From: Polaribacter litorisediminis
GTDB taxonomy: Bacteria; Bacteroidota; Bacteroidia; Flavobacteriales; Flavobacteriaceae
DNA: 64,000 nt
Direction: 5' to 3'
NCBI RefSeq assembly: GCF_019968605.1
Contig: NZ_CP082966.1
Coordinates: forward strand, 2,779,501-2,843,500
Shown here: in pieces, positions 1 to 8,746 of the stretch
Numbering within the stretch: the first letter of the stretch is position 1
How the letters are laid out: every line of letters begins with the position of its first letter
Program-made: the position numbers and the translations under genes
The notes under the pieces: model-generated
Databases searched by the model: none
The model's input: the letters and a program-made list of their open reading frames with translations, nothing else
Told to the model about the DNA's origin: nothing

Positions 1-1745
1 ATGAAAACACCAACTCTTTTAACAGAGATCGTCTTTTTGGTAACATCACATTCAACCATCAATTTACAGAAAAATTAAGCCTTTCTTTGCGCTCAGGAAT
101 GGATTATTCTTCAGAAAAAAGGAGGTTTAAACGAAATTATAGTAGCAATCGTTTTCAAAACGGAGCCTATGCAGAACATGATGTTTTTTACAGAGAAGTG
201 AACACTGATTTTTTACTCAATTACAAAGATACTTTTGGTAATTTTTCTTTGGATGCTTCTTTTGGCGGAAATCGTTTGGATCAAACAGCGTCTACAAAAC
301 AATCTCAAACCACCAATTTAGCACAACCTAGAATTTTCAGTTTAAATAATGCAGCATCACCCATAGAAGTTTTTCAATTCGATACTGAAAAACGAATTAA
401 CTCTTTATACGGAATTGTAAAATTTGGCTATCAGGACTTTTTATATGTTGATATTACAGGAAGAAATGATTGGTCTAGCGCCTTGGCAACGCCGTTTTCC
501 GTAGAAGGAACCTCCTTCTTTTATCCTTCTATTTCCACTAGTTTTCTACTTTCCAATTATACAGAATTACCCGAAAATATTTCATTTGCTCAGTTAAGAG
601 CCAGTGTGGCACAAGTTGGGAACGACACAAATCCATATCAAACGTCAGGCGCCTTTGTGGCACAAACGAACTTTAACGGGCAACCTACCTTTAGCAATCA
701 AGATTTTATTCCGAATGCAAATTTAAAACCAGAAGTTACTACTTCTTATGAGTTGGGTGCAGATGTCCGATTTTTTAAAGACCGATTGAGCATTGATTTC
801 ACGTACTACAATGCCACAACCAAAGATCAAATTATTTCGTTACCCATTGCTATTTCATCGGGCTATAATCAGCAAGTTGTCAATGGTGGGGCAGTAAATA
901 CTTCGGGGGTAGAAATTATTTTAGGTGGTACTCCAATCAAAAATAACAATTTTACCTGGAATACCACTTTTAACTTTGCTACCAATAAATCCATCATTAA
1001 AAATTTACCGCAAGAAAATGGAAGATTAACTTTAGCGTATAGCAGAATTTATGATAGCGCAAACCAAACGGTTTGGTTTCAAGTGGAAGAAGGCGGGCAA
1101 GTTGGTGACATGTATGGAACAGGATATCAAAAAAACGCAGAAGGCCAATTTCTATTGGATGATAACGGGCGTTATATTGCTGATAATAATTTGATTAAAA
1201 TCGGGAATTACAATCCTGATTTCACCTTGGGATGGAACAACACTTTCCAATATAAAAACTGGAATGCTAGCTTTTTATTCGATTGGCGGCAAGGCGGCGA
1301 AATTGTTTCTAGAACCCGAGCTTTGGGAAATGTTGGTGGCCAATTGGCAGAAACAGCTTATAGACCGGATGCAGGAATTATAGCGCAAGGTCTTAACGTA
1401 AATACGGGTCAACCCAATACGGTTGCCGTTTCATCGGAAAGTTATTACCGCCAATTTTACGACAGAAATCACGAAGAAAACAATGTTTATGATGCCTCCT
1501 TTTTAAAATTACGTCAGTTTTCAATCGGTTATACTTTGCTTTTAACCGAGGGTTTTTTAGGATTGAAAGATGATGCGAACATCAACTTTTCGTTTGTTGG
1601 CAATAACTTGTTTGTGCTTACTGAAAATCCGCATTTCGATCCAGAACAATTAGCCGTGCAAGGAAACGGATTTGTAAGTGGCGTTGAAGATATGAGTTAT
1701 GCAACGAGCAGAAGTTTAGGTTTTAAAGTGGGGTTTAATTTTTAA
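1..1745 (+). CDS. SusC/RagA-type TonB-dependent outer-membrane receptor, 3' part only
   Basis: The frame is open to the window edge from base 3, so this is the C-terminal ~580 residues of a larger gene (family usually ~1000 aa). It encodes the beta-barrel of a TonB-dependent transporter that imports a ligand captured with the SusD lipoprotein encoded next. Alternating beta-strand segments, the NPNLKPE-like 'NANLKPEVTTSYELGAD' region and a C-terminal strand ending in aromatic Phe (GFKVGFNF) are typical of SusC barrels. The N-terminal carboxypeptidase-like domain and plug lie outside the window. A 114-bp gap separates it from susD, with which it is presumably co-transcribed. The substrate cannot be read from the sequence. 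Confidence 0.9.
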   Translation, partial: ENTNSFNRDRLFGNITFNHQFTEKLSLSLRSGMDYSSEKRRFKRNYSSNRFQNGAYAEHDVFYREVNTDFLLNYKDTFGNFSLDASFGGNRLDQTASTKQSQTTNLAQPRIFSLNNAASPIEVFQFDTEKRINSLYGIVKFGYQDFLYVDITGRNDWSSALATPFSVEGTSFFYPSISTSFLLSNYTELPENISFAQLRASVAQVGNDTNPYQTSGAFVAQTNFNGQPTFSNQDFIPNANLKPEVTTSYELGADVRFFKDRLSIDFTYYNATTKDQIISLPIAISSGYNQQVVNGGAVNTSGVEIILGGTPIKNNNFTWNTTFNFATNKSIIKNLPQENGRLTLAYSRIYDSANQTVWFQVEEGGQVGDMYGTGYQKNAEGQFLLDDNGRYIADNNLIKIGNYNPDFTLGWNNTFQYKNWNASFLFDWRQGGEIVSRTRALGNVGGQLAETAYRPDAGIIAQGLNVNTGQPNTVAVSSESYYRQFYDRNHEENNVYDASFLKLRQFSIGYTLLLTEGFLGLKDDANINFSFVGNNLFVLTENPHFDPEQLAVQGNGFVSGVEDMSYATSRSLGFKVGFNF

Positions 1746-1859
1746 CCTGCAAAATAAATCCGAGGAACAAGGATTCCTTATAGATTTAGATAGCATGAAC
1801 CGATTATAATAAAATTAAATATCCACAAGGTTTTTGAAACCCTGCAAAAAATAATAAAA

Positions 1860-3299
1860 ATGAAAAAATTTATATATATCATCGTAATTTCTACAATAAT
1901 AATGACCAGTTGTACCAAAGACTTTGAGGACATCAATACCAATCCGAATGCACCTGTTTCTGTGCAACCTAGCTTGTTACTGCGCCAAGTTATGTATGAT
2001 TTTGGCGAGCAAATGAGCTACGAAGGTTTTGTTGCTGGAGATTTATTAGCACAACACAGAACAGCCTTAGATTTTAATTTATTTGATCGGCACGATTTAA
2101 AAAGTCCGCAGTTAGGTGGCAATCCTTGGCCTATATTTTACACCAATTTACGGGATAATGAAATCCTTTTAAAACAAAGTAGAACAACAACTGCATTTGC
2201 AGTGTATGAAGGACCTGCCTTAATTTTAAAAGCCTATATGGCCGCTGGTTTAACAGATTTATTTGGTGATGTACCGTATTTTGATGCCTTTAATGGTGTC
2301 GATGGAACGGTAACGCCCAAATACAATCTACAAGAAGATATTTACCAAAATGAAAACGGAATTTTAGATAATTTAGACAAAGGCATTGCTGCTATTCAGA
2401 AGTATACAGGTTCTATTCCTTTAGATGGTGATATTTTATACAACGGAAATTTAGAGGCTTGGGTAAAATTTGCCAACTCTTTAAAAATAAAATACCTCAT
2501 TAGAATTTCTGCTAAAGTTGATGTTGCTAATGCACTACAAACTTTATTTAATGAAGGAAACTACATCCAAAATAATGCTGAAAACGCTGTTTTTGATTTC
2601 ACAAATTCAGAACCAAATAGTTTTAGATTGGCACAATTAAGAGTCGGAGATTTCAATAATTTTGTGCTATCAGAAACTATGGAAGAAATTTTAATTGATT
2701 TAAACGACACTAGAATTTATAAATTATTTAGACCTTTTGCCAATTCTAATTCCAACGAATTTAAAGGTTTAATCAACGGAATTAATTCTTCTACAACCTC
2801 CATTGCCATATCCGATTATTCTTTGGCAGGAACCGCTTTTAGAGAAGACACCTCAACCCTAGACGCCAATTTTATGACGGCTTGGGAAACAAGTTTTTTA
2901 TTGGCAGAAGCCGCCGAAAAGGGGTTTATCAACACAAATTCTGAAACCTTATACACAACTGGAGTTACACAAGCTTTTGCATATTGGAACACTAATTTAC
3001 CAGCAACCTATTTAACTGGAAATGCTAATTTTAACGCTGTTGGAAAAACTCCTTTAGAACAAATTATTACACAAAAATGGATTGCTTCCATTATCAATGG
3101 ATATGAAGGTTGGGTTGAGTTTAGAAGAACCGGTTTTCCTGCTTTGAAGAATGTTTCAGCAAGTTTAAATAACGAATTAATTCCTGTTAGAATGCCATAT
3201 CCTGCGGAAGCTGCTTCTTTAAATCAAGACAACTATAAAATTGCAGAAGCTGCAACCAATGGAAATAGTTTAGACGTAAAAGTTTGGTGGAATGAGTAA
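1860..3299 (+). CDS. SusD/RagB-like outer-membrane lipoprotein (SusD-like_2 type)
   Basis: This 479-aa protein has a lipoprotein signal peptide with a lipobox ending at Cys18 (IIMTSC), so it should be anchored in the outer membrane and exposed at the surface. The sequence after it (TKDFEDINTNPNAP) and the C-terminal RMPYPAEAASLNQDNY segment are typical of the SusD-like_2 family, whose members cap a SusC barrel and bind its ligand. It directly follows a SusC gene and precedes a sodium:solute symporter. The three could therefore form one uptake path from outer to inner membrane. Ligand identity is unknown. The start is a clear ATG followed by Lys-Lys and a hydrophobic core. Confidence 0.92.
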   Translation: MKKFIYIIVISTIIMTSCTKDFEDINTNPNAPVSVQPSLLLRQVMYDFGEQMSYEGFVAGDLLAQHRTALDFNLFDRHDLKSPQLGGNPWPIFYTNLRDNEILLKQSRTTTAFAVYEGPALILKAYMAAGLTDLFGDVPYFDAFNGVDGTVTPKYNLQEDIYQNENGILDNLDKGIAAIQKYTGSIPLDGDILYNGNLEAWVKFANSLKIKYLIRISAKVDVANALQTLFNEGNYIQNNAENAVFDFTNSEPNSFRLAQLRVGDFNNFVLSETMEEILIDLNDTRIYKLFRPFANSNSNEFKGLINGINSSTTSIAISDYSLAGTAFREDTSTLDANFMTAWETSFLLAEAAEKGFINTNSETLYTTGVTQAFAYWNTNLPATYLTGNANFNAVGKTPLEQIITQKWIASIINGYEGWVEFRRTGFPALKNVSASLNNELIPVRMPYPAEAASLNQDNYKIAEAATNGNSLDVKVWWNE

Positions 3300-3303
3300 A
3301 ATT

Positions 3304-3336
3304 AGACCTCACAGGTTTTTAAAACCTGTGAGGTCT
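3304..3336. terminator. Dispersed palindrome (CTCACAGGTTTT type), likely terminator
   Basis: A near-perfect inverted repeat, AGACCTCACAGGTTTT facing AAAACCTGTGAGGTCT, lies between susD and the symporter gene. The same palindrome recurs at 39556, 39909, 41437 and 41790, with degenerate relatives at 7524 and 60423. It is a dispersed repeat that probably also works as a weak terminator. Confidence 0.7.
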
Positions 3337-3349
3337 TCTATATAAATTT

Positions 3350-4684
3350 ATGGAAGTAATAAATTATCAATGGGGATTAATTTTAGTGTCAAGTTTGATA
3401 TTATTTTTCTTGTCTCCTTTAGCAAAAACTACAGATCAGTTTTTTAAAGCTGTGAATAAGAAAAAAGCACCAAATACTTTGGTCTTAACAGGAAGCTTAA
3501 TCATTTCTTGGATTTTTGCCAAAAGTATTACCAATGCCGCCAATTTAGGACTGGATTTTGGTTTAGTCGGTGGCGTTGCTTACGCGGGTTATTATGTGTC
3601 TTTTGCCGTTGCCGGAATCATTATTTACCAGTTAAGAACCCAAGGAAATTATAAAAGCATCCATGAGTTTTTAATTTCAAAATTCGGAAAAAATGCAATG
3701 GCAATCTTCTCGATTCTGATTGCTTTTCGATTATTTAATGAAGTTTGGAGCAATACCATGGTAATTGGTAGTTATTTTGGCGCACAAGGAAGCAACTCTT
3801 ATTATTGGGCTATTATTGTGTTTACCCTATTGACTTTAGCTTATGCCATTAAAGGTGGTTTGAGTAGTTCTATTTTTACAGATATCATTCAAATGGTTTT
3901 ATTTTCTGTATTATTGAGCATCATTTTAGGAACTATTTTTTCGACGGATGATTTTTCTACACAGCAAATAATTTCGTCTGGAACTTGGAGTTTTGAGCTT
4001 GGTTTAAATTTATTTTTCGCCGCAATTCTGCAATCTTTTAGTTATCCTTTTCACGATCCTGTTTTAACCGATAGAGGTTTTATTTCATCACCCAAAGTAA
4101 CACGAAAAAGTTTTTTATGGGCAAGTGTTTTGGGAGCCATTTGTATTGTTTTATTTAGTTTAATTGGAGTCTATGCCCAAACAAAAGGCATGCAAGGGCA
4201 AGCGGCGGTTGAAGTGGGTAAAGCTTTCGGCGTTGTTCTATTATTGATTATCAATTTTATTATGATTACTTCCGCAGCCTCTACCTTAGATTCCACTTTT
4301 TCATCTTTTTCAAAACTACTAGCCGTAGATTTAAATTTAGGAAAATCAGTTTCCTTTGGAAGAATTGTTATGGTTTTAATTGCTGTTTTAGGTACTTTAC
4401 CCGTGTTTTTTGGAGCAGAAATTTTATCCGCCACTACTATTTCTGGCACGATGGTGATTGGTTTAACACCAGTCTTTATTTTTTGGAAGATTTCAGTACC
4501 AAAAATTAGCTTTTACCTAAGTGTCATTTGCGGATTGTTCTTTGGATTTTTACTAGTTTTAGATGTAGTTCCAGAGATATTCATTTTTACCAAAGGAAAG
4601 TATGCCTCTTTATTATGGGTCAATATATGGGGATTATTAAGTTGTATCATTTTATATTTTATTCCGAAATGGATCAGAAAATAA
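3350..4684 (+). CDS. Sodium:solute symporter family (SSS) inner-membrane transporter
   Basis: This 444-aa polytopic membrane protein has about 12 hydrophobic segments. The pattern GLSSSIFTDIIQMVLF is characteristic of sodium/solute symporters, which couple Na+ influx to solute uptake. It follows susD by 50 bp, across the palindrome at 3304. Its stop codon overlaps the start of the phosphoesterase-like gene, so it looks like the first gene of the small operon that follows. The substrate is not predictable from sequence. A hypothesis from context is uptake of a nucleoside-like or arsenic-containing compound handled by the genes behind it. The family is somewhat short here (usual length 450-550 aa). 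Confidence 0.82.
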   Translation: MEVINYQWGLILVSSLILFFLSPLAKTTDQFFKAVNKKKAPNTLVLTGSLIISWIFAKSITNAANLGLDFGLVGGVAYAGYYVSFAVAGIIIYQLRTQGNYKSIHEFLISKFGKNAMAIFSILIAFRLFNEVWSNTMVIGSYFGAQGSNSYYWAIIVFTLLTLAYAIKGGLSSSIFTDIIQMVLFSVLLSIILGTIFSTDDFSTQQIISSGTWSFELGLNLFFAAILQSFSYPFHDPVLTDRGFISSPKVTRKSFLWASVLGAICIVLFSLIGVYAQTKGMQGQAAVEVGKAFGVVLLLIINFIMITSAASTLDSTFSSFSKLLAVDLNLGKSVSFGRIVMVLIAVLGTLPVFFGAEILSATTISGTMVIGLTPVFIFWKISVPKISFYLSVICGLFFGFLLVLDVVPEIFIFTKGKYASLLWVNIWGLLSCIILYFIPKWIRK

Positions 4685-5514
4685 CAGATTTAGGAAAAGT
4701 AACAGATTTAGGAAAAGTAACAGGAAAAATACTGCTTTTTGGCGGAGTTTACAGCAATTTACAAGCTTTAGAAGCTTTGAAAAAAATTGCTGAAAAAGAA
4801 AATATTGCGCCCGAAAATTGTATTTGCACAGGAGATATCGTTGGGTATTGCGCACAACCCGAAGAAACGGTGCAATTATTTAAATTGTGGGGAGCAAAAA
4901 GTATTGTTGGCAATGTAGAAATTCAGTTACGAGAACATGCAAATGATTGCGGTTGCGATTTTAAAGAAGGCTCTCGCTGCGATAATTTCTCTCAAATTTG
5001 GTATCCGTATGCGCAAAGTAAATTGTCAGAAAATTCATTAAATTTCTTAAAAAAATTGCCAAATCAAATCACTTTTACATACACCGATAAAAAAGTAACT
5101 TTTGTACATGGGTCCTATTTTCATATCTCAGAATTTATTTTTAAATCTACAAACTGGTCTAAAAAACAACCTAACTTTGAAGCTACAAAAAGTGATGTAA
5201 TTATTGCAGGCCATTGTGGTTTGCCTTTTTTTCATCAAAAAGAAGATAAACTATGGCTTAATCCCGGTGTGATTGGAATGCCTGCAAACGATGGAAATCC
5301 GGATGTTTGGTATGCTGTACTAGAAGATTCAGATAATAATTTTAACTTTACTCACAAAACCTTACGATACAATTATAAATTAACGAGTAAATTAATGCAA
5401 AACGGATTACTTCCTGAAGAATATTCTAGAACGATTGTAACCGGAATTTGGGATAACACAGAAATTTTACCCCCTTTAGAAAGTAGTTTGCAAGGATTTG
5501 AAATTCAACTATAA
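4669..5514 (+). CDS. Metallophosphoesterase-like protein with altered metal-binding motifs
   Basis: The ATG at 4669 (281 aa) is chosen because upstream codons lie inside the symporter gene; the two genes overlap by 16 bp. The fold signature of calcineurin-like phosphoesterases is visible: ILLFGGVYSNLQAL, CTGDIVGYC, GNVEIQL, FVHGS and AGHCG. Several usual ligands are changed: the first motif lacks the D-x-H pair, and GNHD/E has become GNVE. Two extra Cys-rich spots (CGCDF, SRCDN) are present. The first residues contain an exact 18-bp tandem duplication (4683-4718) that encodes TDLGKV twice. Function is unknown; the protein may bind nucleotides or metals differently from classical members. Its context is an arsenosugar-like operon. 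Confidence 0.75.
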   Translation: MDQKITDLGKVTDLGKVTGKILLFGGVYSNLQALEALKKIAEKENIAPENCICTGDIVGYCAQPEETVQLFKLWGAKSIVGNVEIQLREHANDCGCDFKEGSRCDNFSQIWYPYAQSKLSENSLNFLKKLPNQITFTYTDKKVTFVHGSYFHISEFIFKSTNWSKKQPNFEATKSDVIIAGHCGLPFFHQKEDKLWLNPGVIGMPANDGNPDVWYAVLEDSDNNFNFTHKTLRYNYKLTSKLMQNGLLPEEYSRTIVTGIWDNTEILPPLESSLQGFEIQL

Positions 5515-5525
5515 AATCAATTTAA

Positions 5526-6017
5526 ATGAAGAAAATTTTACTACTTTTTTTACTGATCTCATCCACAGTTGCTGCACAAAAAACATTAGACAAATTGCTT
5601 GATAAATGGAACACAAGAAACGTACCTTATATGTCTGTAGAAACCTTAGCATTACCCAAAACAAAAGCAATTTTACTGGATGCAAGACAAGAAAAAGAGT
5701 ATAATGTGAGTCATTTGCAAAACGCCATTCGTGTGGGTTATGATGATTTTAAAATTAAAGAAACTTTAAAAAAATTACCAAAAAACAAGGATACTAAAAT
5801 TGTAGTGTATTGTTCTTTGGGGATTCGCTCAGAAACGGTAGCGTATAAATTAATTCAAAAAGGATATACCAACGTTTATAATTTATATGGTGGTATTTTT
5901 GAATGGAAAAACGCTAATTTTCAAGTAAAAGATACCTTGGGAAATACCACAGAAAAAGTACATACCTTTAATAAAAATTGGAGTAAATGGCTAAAAAAAG
6001 GAGAGAAAGTTTATTAG
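5526..6017 (+). CDS. Secreted rhodanese-like domain protein
   Basis: This 163-aa protein starts with a signal peptide (MKKILLLFLLISSTVAAQ), so it should act in the periplasm. A single rhodanese domain follows, with the active-site loop VVYCSLGIRSE carrying the catalytic Cys, and the usual DARQEKEYNVSHLQNAI and GYTNVYNLYGGIFEW elements. Rhodaneses transfer sulfur or, in related proteins, handle other thiophilic species. It begins 11 bp after the phosphoesterase-like gene, in the same direction, so it is co-transcribed with it. The natural substrate is not deducible, although exported rhodaneses are common members of arsenosugar/selenodomain clusters in Bacteroidota. Confidence 0.87.
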   Translation: MKKILLLFLLISSTVAAQKTLDKLLDKWNTRNVPYMSVETLALPKTKAILLDARQEKEYNVSHLQNAIRVGYDDFKIKETLKKLPKNKDTKIVVYCSLGIRSETVAYKLIQKGYTNVYNLYGGIFEWKNANFQVKDTLGNTTEKVHTFNKNWSKWLKKGEKVY

Positions 6018-6088
6018 TGTTTAATGGGTTGTGGGTTGTGGAAAAAATAAAAACAACTCTGTATTCAATTTAAAATTTAGTAATTTTT

Positions 6089-6691
6089 ATGAGTAAAAAC
6101 GTATTGTTAATTTTTACCAGAAACCCTGAATTGGGTAAGACAAAAACACGTTTGGCAAAAACGGTGGGCGATGAAATTGCTTTAGAAATTTATAAATTCT
6201 TATTAGAAAGAACTCGTGATGTTTCCTCTAAAGTGAGTGCTGACAAAGCTGTTTATTACTCTGTTAAAATTAGAAAAAATGATATTTGGGATGAAAATAT
6301 ATATCAAAAACATCAACAAATTGGTGAAGATTTAGGAGTCAGAATGCTCAATGCTTTTAAACATGGGTTTGATGCTGGTTATGAAAAAGTAATGATTATT
6401 GGTAGCGATTTATATGATTTATCAGCAGAGATTATTGAAAACGCATTTGTTGCCTTAGATAAAAATGACGCAGTTTTGGGTCCGGCGAAAGATGGCGGTT
6501 ACTACCTATTAGGGATGAATGCTTTGCAAGAAAAAGTATTTAAAGGAAAAGAATGGGGCACAGAAACCGTTCAAAAAGAGACCTTAAAAGATTTAAAAGA
6601 TAAAAAAGTATTTTTACTCAAAGAATTAAACGATGTTGATGTTTTTGAAGATATTCATGGGCATCCGGCATTTCAAAAATTTTTAAAATGA
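6089..6691 (+). CDS. TIGR04282 family transferase (DUF2064), arsenosugar-cluster glycosyltransferase type
   Basis: This 200-aa protein begins MSKNVLLIFTRNPELGKTKTRLA, the nucleotide-binding start of the GT-A-like family TIGR04282 (rSAM/selenodomain-associated transferase 1). That family is annotated as an arsenosugar biosynthesis glycosyltransferase. The IGSDLYDL segment supplies the acidic metal site, and GPAKDGGYYLLG is the family's best-conserved motif. Its stop overlaps the next ATG by 4 bp, so it is translationally coupled to purine nucleoside phosphorylase. This pairing fits a pathway that replaces adenine in a deoxyadenosyl-arsenical with another group, but the key ArsM and ArsS enzymes are not in this window. 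Confidence 0.85.
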   Translation: MSKNVLLIFTRNPELGKTKTRLAKTVGDEIALEIYKFLLERTRDVSSKVSADKAVYYSVKIRKNDIWDENIYQKHQQIGEDLGVRMLNAFKHGFDAGYEKVMIIGSDLYDLSAEIIENAFVALDKNDAVLGPAKDGGYYLLGMNALQEKVFKGKEWGTETVQKETLKDLKDKKVFLLKELNDVDVFEDIHGHPAFQKFLK

Positions 6692-7503
6692 AACAACAAC
6701 AATTACAAGAAACCATTGATTTTTTAAAATCCAAAGGAATTACCAAGCCCAGTATTGGTATTGTTTTAGGAACTGGTTTAGGGAAATTAGTCGAAGAAAT
6801 TTCGATTGAAAAAGAGATTTCATATGCAGATATTCCTAATTTCCCAATAGCAACCGTAGAGTTCCATTCTGGTAAATTAATTTACGGGGATTTATCAGGA
6901 AAAAAAGTACTGGTAATGGCAGGTCGTTTTCATTTATATGAAGGATATAACGCTTGGGAAGTTACCTATGGCATCAGAACCATGCACGGTTTAGGAATTG
7001 AAAACTTATTGATTTCGAATGCTGCCGGAGCGATCAATTTATCCTATAAAAAAGGTGATTTAATGCTTATTGAAGACCACATAAATTTGCAAGGAACCTC
7101 TCCTTTAGCGTTTCAAGGTGCCAATGCTTTTGGGAATATTTTTGCAGATATGCTAGCGCCTTACTCTGAAAGTATGAATACTAAAATTACAGAAATAGCG
7201 AAAAGCAAAAACATACAATTGCATCTCGGAGTTTATGCTAGCGTTTTAGGACCGCAATTAGAAACCAGAGCAGAATACAGAATGTTGCAAATTATAGAAG
7301 CAGACGCTGTAGGTATGAGTACCGTGCCAGAAGTAATTGTAGCCAAACAACTAAACTTGCCTTGTGCGGCTATTTCTGTACTCACGGATGAATGTGATCC
7401 TAAAAACCTACAACCTGTAAACATTGCAGAAATTATAGCTACTGCTGGTGAAGCCGAGCCAAAAATGATTACTTTGTTTAAAAAGGTTATTGAGAAATTA
7501 TAA
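6688..7503 (+). CDS. Purine nucleoside phosphorylase (trimeric PNP type)
   Basis: This 271-aa protein matches the usual length of trimeric purine nucleoside phosphorylases, which cleave purine (deoxy)nucleosides with phosphate to the free base and (deoxy)ribose-1-phosphate. Visible motifs are GIVLGTGLGKL, VMAGRFHLYEGY, LLISNAAGAIN, GVYASVLGPQLETRAEYRM and DAVGMSTVPEVIVA, ending in ISVLTDECDP. It is the last gene of the operon and overlaps the preceding TIGR04282 gene (ATGA-type overlap). It may serve ordinary purine salvage. In this setting a dedicated role in removing adenine from an arsenic nucleoside is plausible but inferred. Confidence 0.92.
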   Translation: MKQQQLQETIDFLKSKGITKPSIGIVLGTGLGKLVEEISIEKEISYADIPNFPIATVEFHSGKLIYGDLSGKKVLVMAGRFHLYEGYNAWEVTYGIRTMHGLGIENLLISNAAGAINLSYKKGDLMLIEDHINLQGTSPLAFQGANAFGNIFADMLAPYSESMNTKITEIAKSKNIQLHLGVYASVLGPQLETRAEYRMLQIIEADAVGMSTVPEVIVAKQLNLPCAAISVLTDECDPKNLQPVNIAEIIATAGEAEPKMITLFKKVIEKL

Positions 7504-7523
7504 GGCAAGAAAATGAGTACCAC

Positions 7524-7556
7524 AGACCTTTCAGGTTTATAAAATCTGAAAGGTCT
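7524..7556. terminator. Palindromic hairpin after the PNP gene
   Basis: The inverted repeat AGACCTTTCAGGTTT facing AATCTGAAAGGTCT lies 20 bp behind the purine nucleoside phosphorylase stop. It is a diverged copy of the palindrome family seen at 3304 and 39556, in a position suited to ending the operon. Confidence 0.6.
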
Positions 7557-7630
7557 AAAAATTTACAAAAACTTAATTTTTATGTATCCATCAAGAAAAT
7601 GCTTTATGTTTTAAAGTGAGGATGCGATAA

Positions 7631-7963
7631 TTATTCCCTTTTGTAAAAACCTTTCTCTTTCAATTGATGAGCTTCCTTTAAAATAGAAATTAAAATTTCT
7701 TGGTTAATATCTTCTAAACTATAATAGCGAAGCGACTTTATAACTTTCCTGTTTTCAGAAATTAAATGCTCATTATATGCTGTTAAATGTGCGGAAAGCC
7801 AAAAAGCAACATCTACATAGCTTTTTTTTTAGACGCATTTAAATAACAAAAAGGTTTATCTTTTAAATAGTAAAAGGGAATTTTCCATTAAAATTTGTAA
7901 ATGCATCAACATAGACTTCAAAGGTTCTGGTTGATTTAAAATATACGCCTCTGCTGGTTTCAT
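7631..7963 (-). pseudogene. Decayed DUF1801 protein gene
   Basis: On the minus strand from an ATG at 7963 the sequence reads MKPAEAYILNQPEPLKSML and continues to MENSLLL. It then needs frame changes to continue with YLKDKPFCYLNASKKK, followed by SYVDVAFWLSAHL, RKVIKSLRYYSLEDI and a stop at 7631 after FYKRE. This is the start and end of a DUF1801 (YdhG-like) protein, but the central part with the strand before the PFCYLN motif is missing. A second frame break sits in a run of A's near 7825. Two independent lesions make sequencing error alone unlikely. It fills most of the gap between the PNP gene and the next membrane-protein gene. Confidence 0.8.
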
Positions 7964-7996
7964 TTTTTTGTATATTAGCGAAAGTTATAAATTTTT

Positions 7997-8572
7997 ATGA
8001 ATACACAGAATCATTTTAAAGTAAATTTTTCATTGCAAGGATTTGCAAGCGTTCAAATAGGCATTTATTTTATGCTTGCTGGATATTTAATTAAGAATAT
8101 TTTAGACGGTTTTTTAATTGATGACAATACAATGGGTATGTTATCCGCAGAAATTATTGAAGTACTTCTAATTGTTATCGCAGTTTTAACCTTTATGTTT
8201 TCATCTTTGGCAATTTACTTTAAAAGTAGAAGGCGCTCCAAAAAACTTAATGATACCCTATGGAACCCTAAAACAAAAACCACTTTTTGGATTTATATAT
8301 TGAGTTCGTTACTGATATTCCTAATTTTAATATTTTTAATGAATCAAGGTTTTATTGATTATATCGCGCCCGTATTTTTAATCCTTTATGCCATTTTAGT
8401 ATTCGTTCTAAGAAATAAAGACAATAAAAGTATCTTAATTATTTCTAGTATTTGTTTGTTGCTTGCTACGCTTTGCTTTCTAATCCCTTCTTATTGGTAC
8501 TCTTCATTGATAATTCTTGGTCTAACGCACATTACATTTGGAATTGTAAAAAAAACTGATTCTATTGCTTAA
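7997..8572 (+). CDS. Hypothetical multi-pass membrane protein
   Basis: This 191-aa protein has about six hydrophobic segments (for example IGIYFMLAGYLI, VLLIVIAVLTFMF, FWIYILSSLLIFLILIFL and VFLILYAILVFVL), with a basic cytoplasmic loop KSRRRSKK after the second. It belongs to no family I recognise and has no catalytic motif. It stands alone between the DUF1801 remnant and a convergent DUF3820 gene. Coding is supported by its length without stops in AT-rich DNA and by the clean alternation of membrane spans and charged loops. Confidence 0.7.
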   Translation: MNTQNHFKVNFSLQGFASVQIGIYFMLAGYLIKNILDGFLIDDNTMGMLSAEIIEVLLIVIAVLTFMFSSLAIYFKSRRRSKKLNDTLWNPKTKTTFWIYILSSLLIFLILIFLMNQGFIDYIAPVFLILYAILVFVLRNKDNKSILIISSICLLLATLCFLIPSYWYSSLIILGLTHITFGIVKKTDSIA

Positions 8573-8746
8573 CTCCAAACTTTACAAAATATTTTAGCGT
8601 ATTTACTGAAATTACTTTGCATTTTTGCGTTGTATGCACGTAAAGACAACCGCAAAAATAAATATTGATTACTTGCTACAAATTATAAATTGATCAACTT
8701 TTAAAAACGAATTGAATATAATTCATCAACCTATGCTTTTCAGCTT

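Noticed and set aside
4171..4449. 92-codon minus-strand ORF inside the symporter gene
   Set aside because: Antisense shadow of a well-supported membrane protein with no start context of its own.
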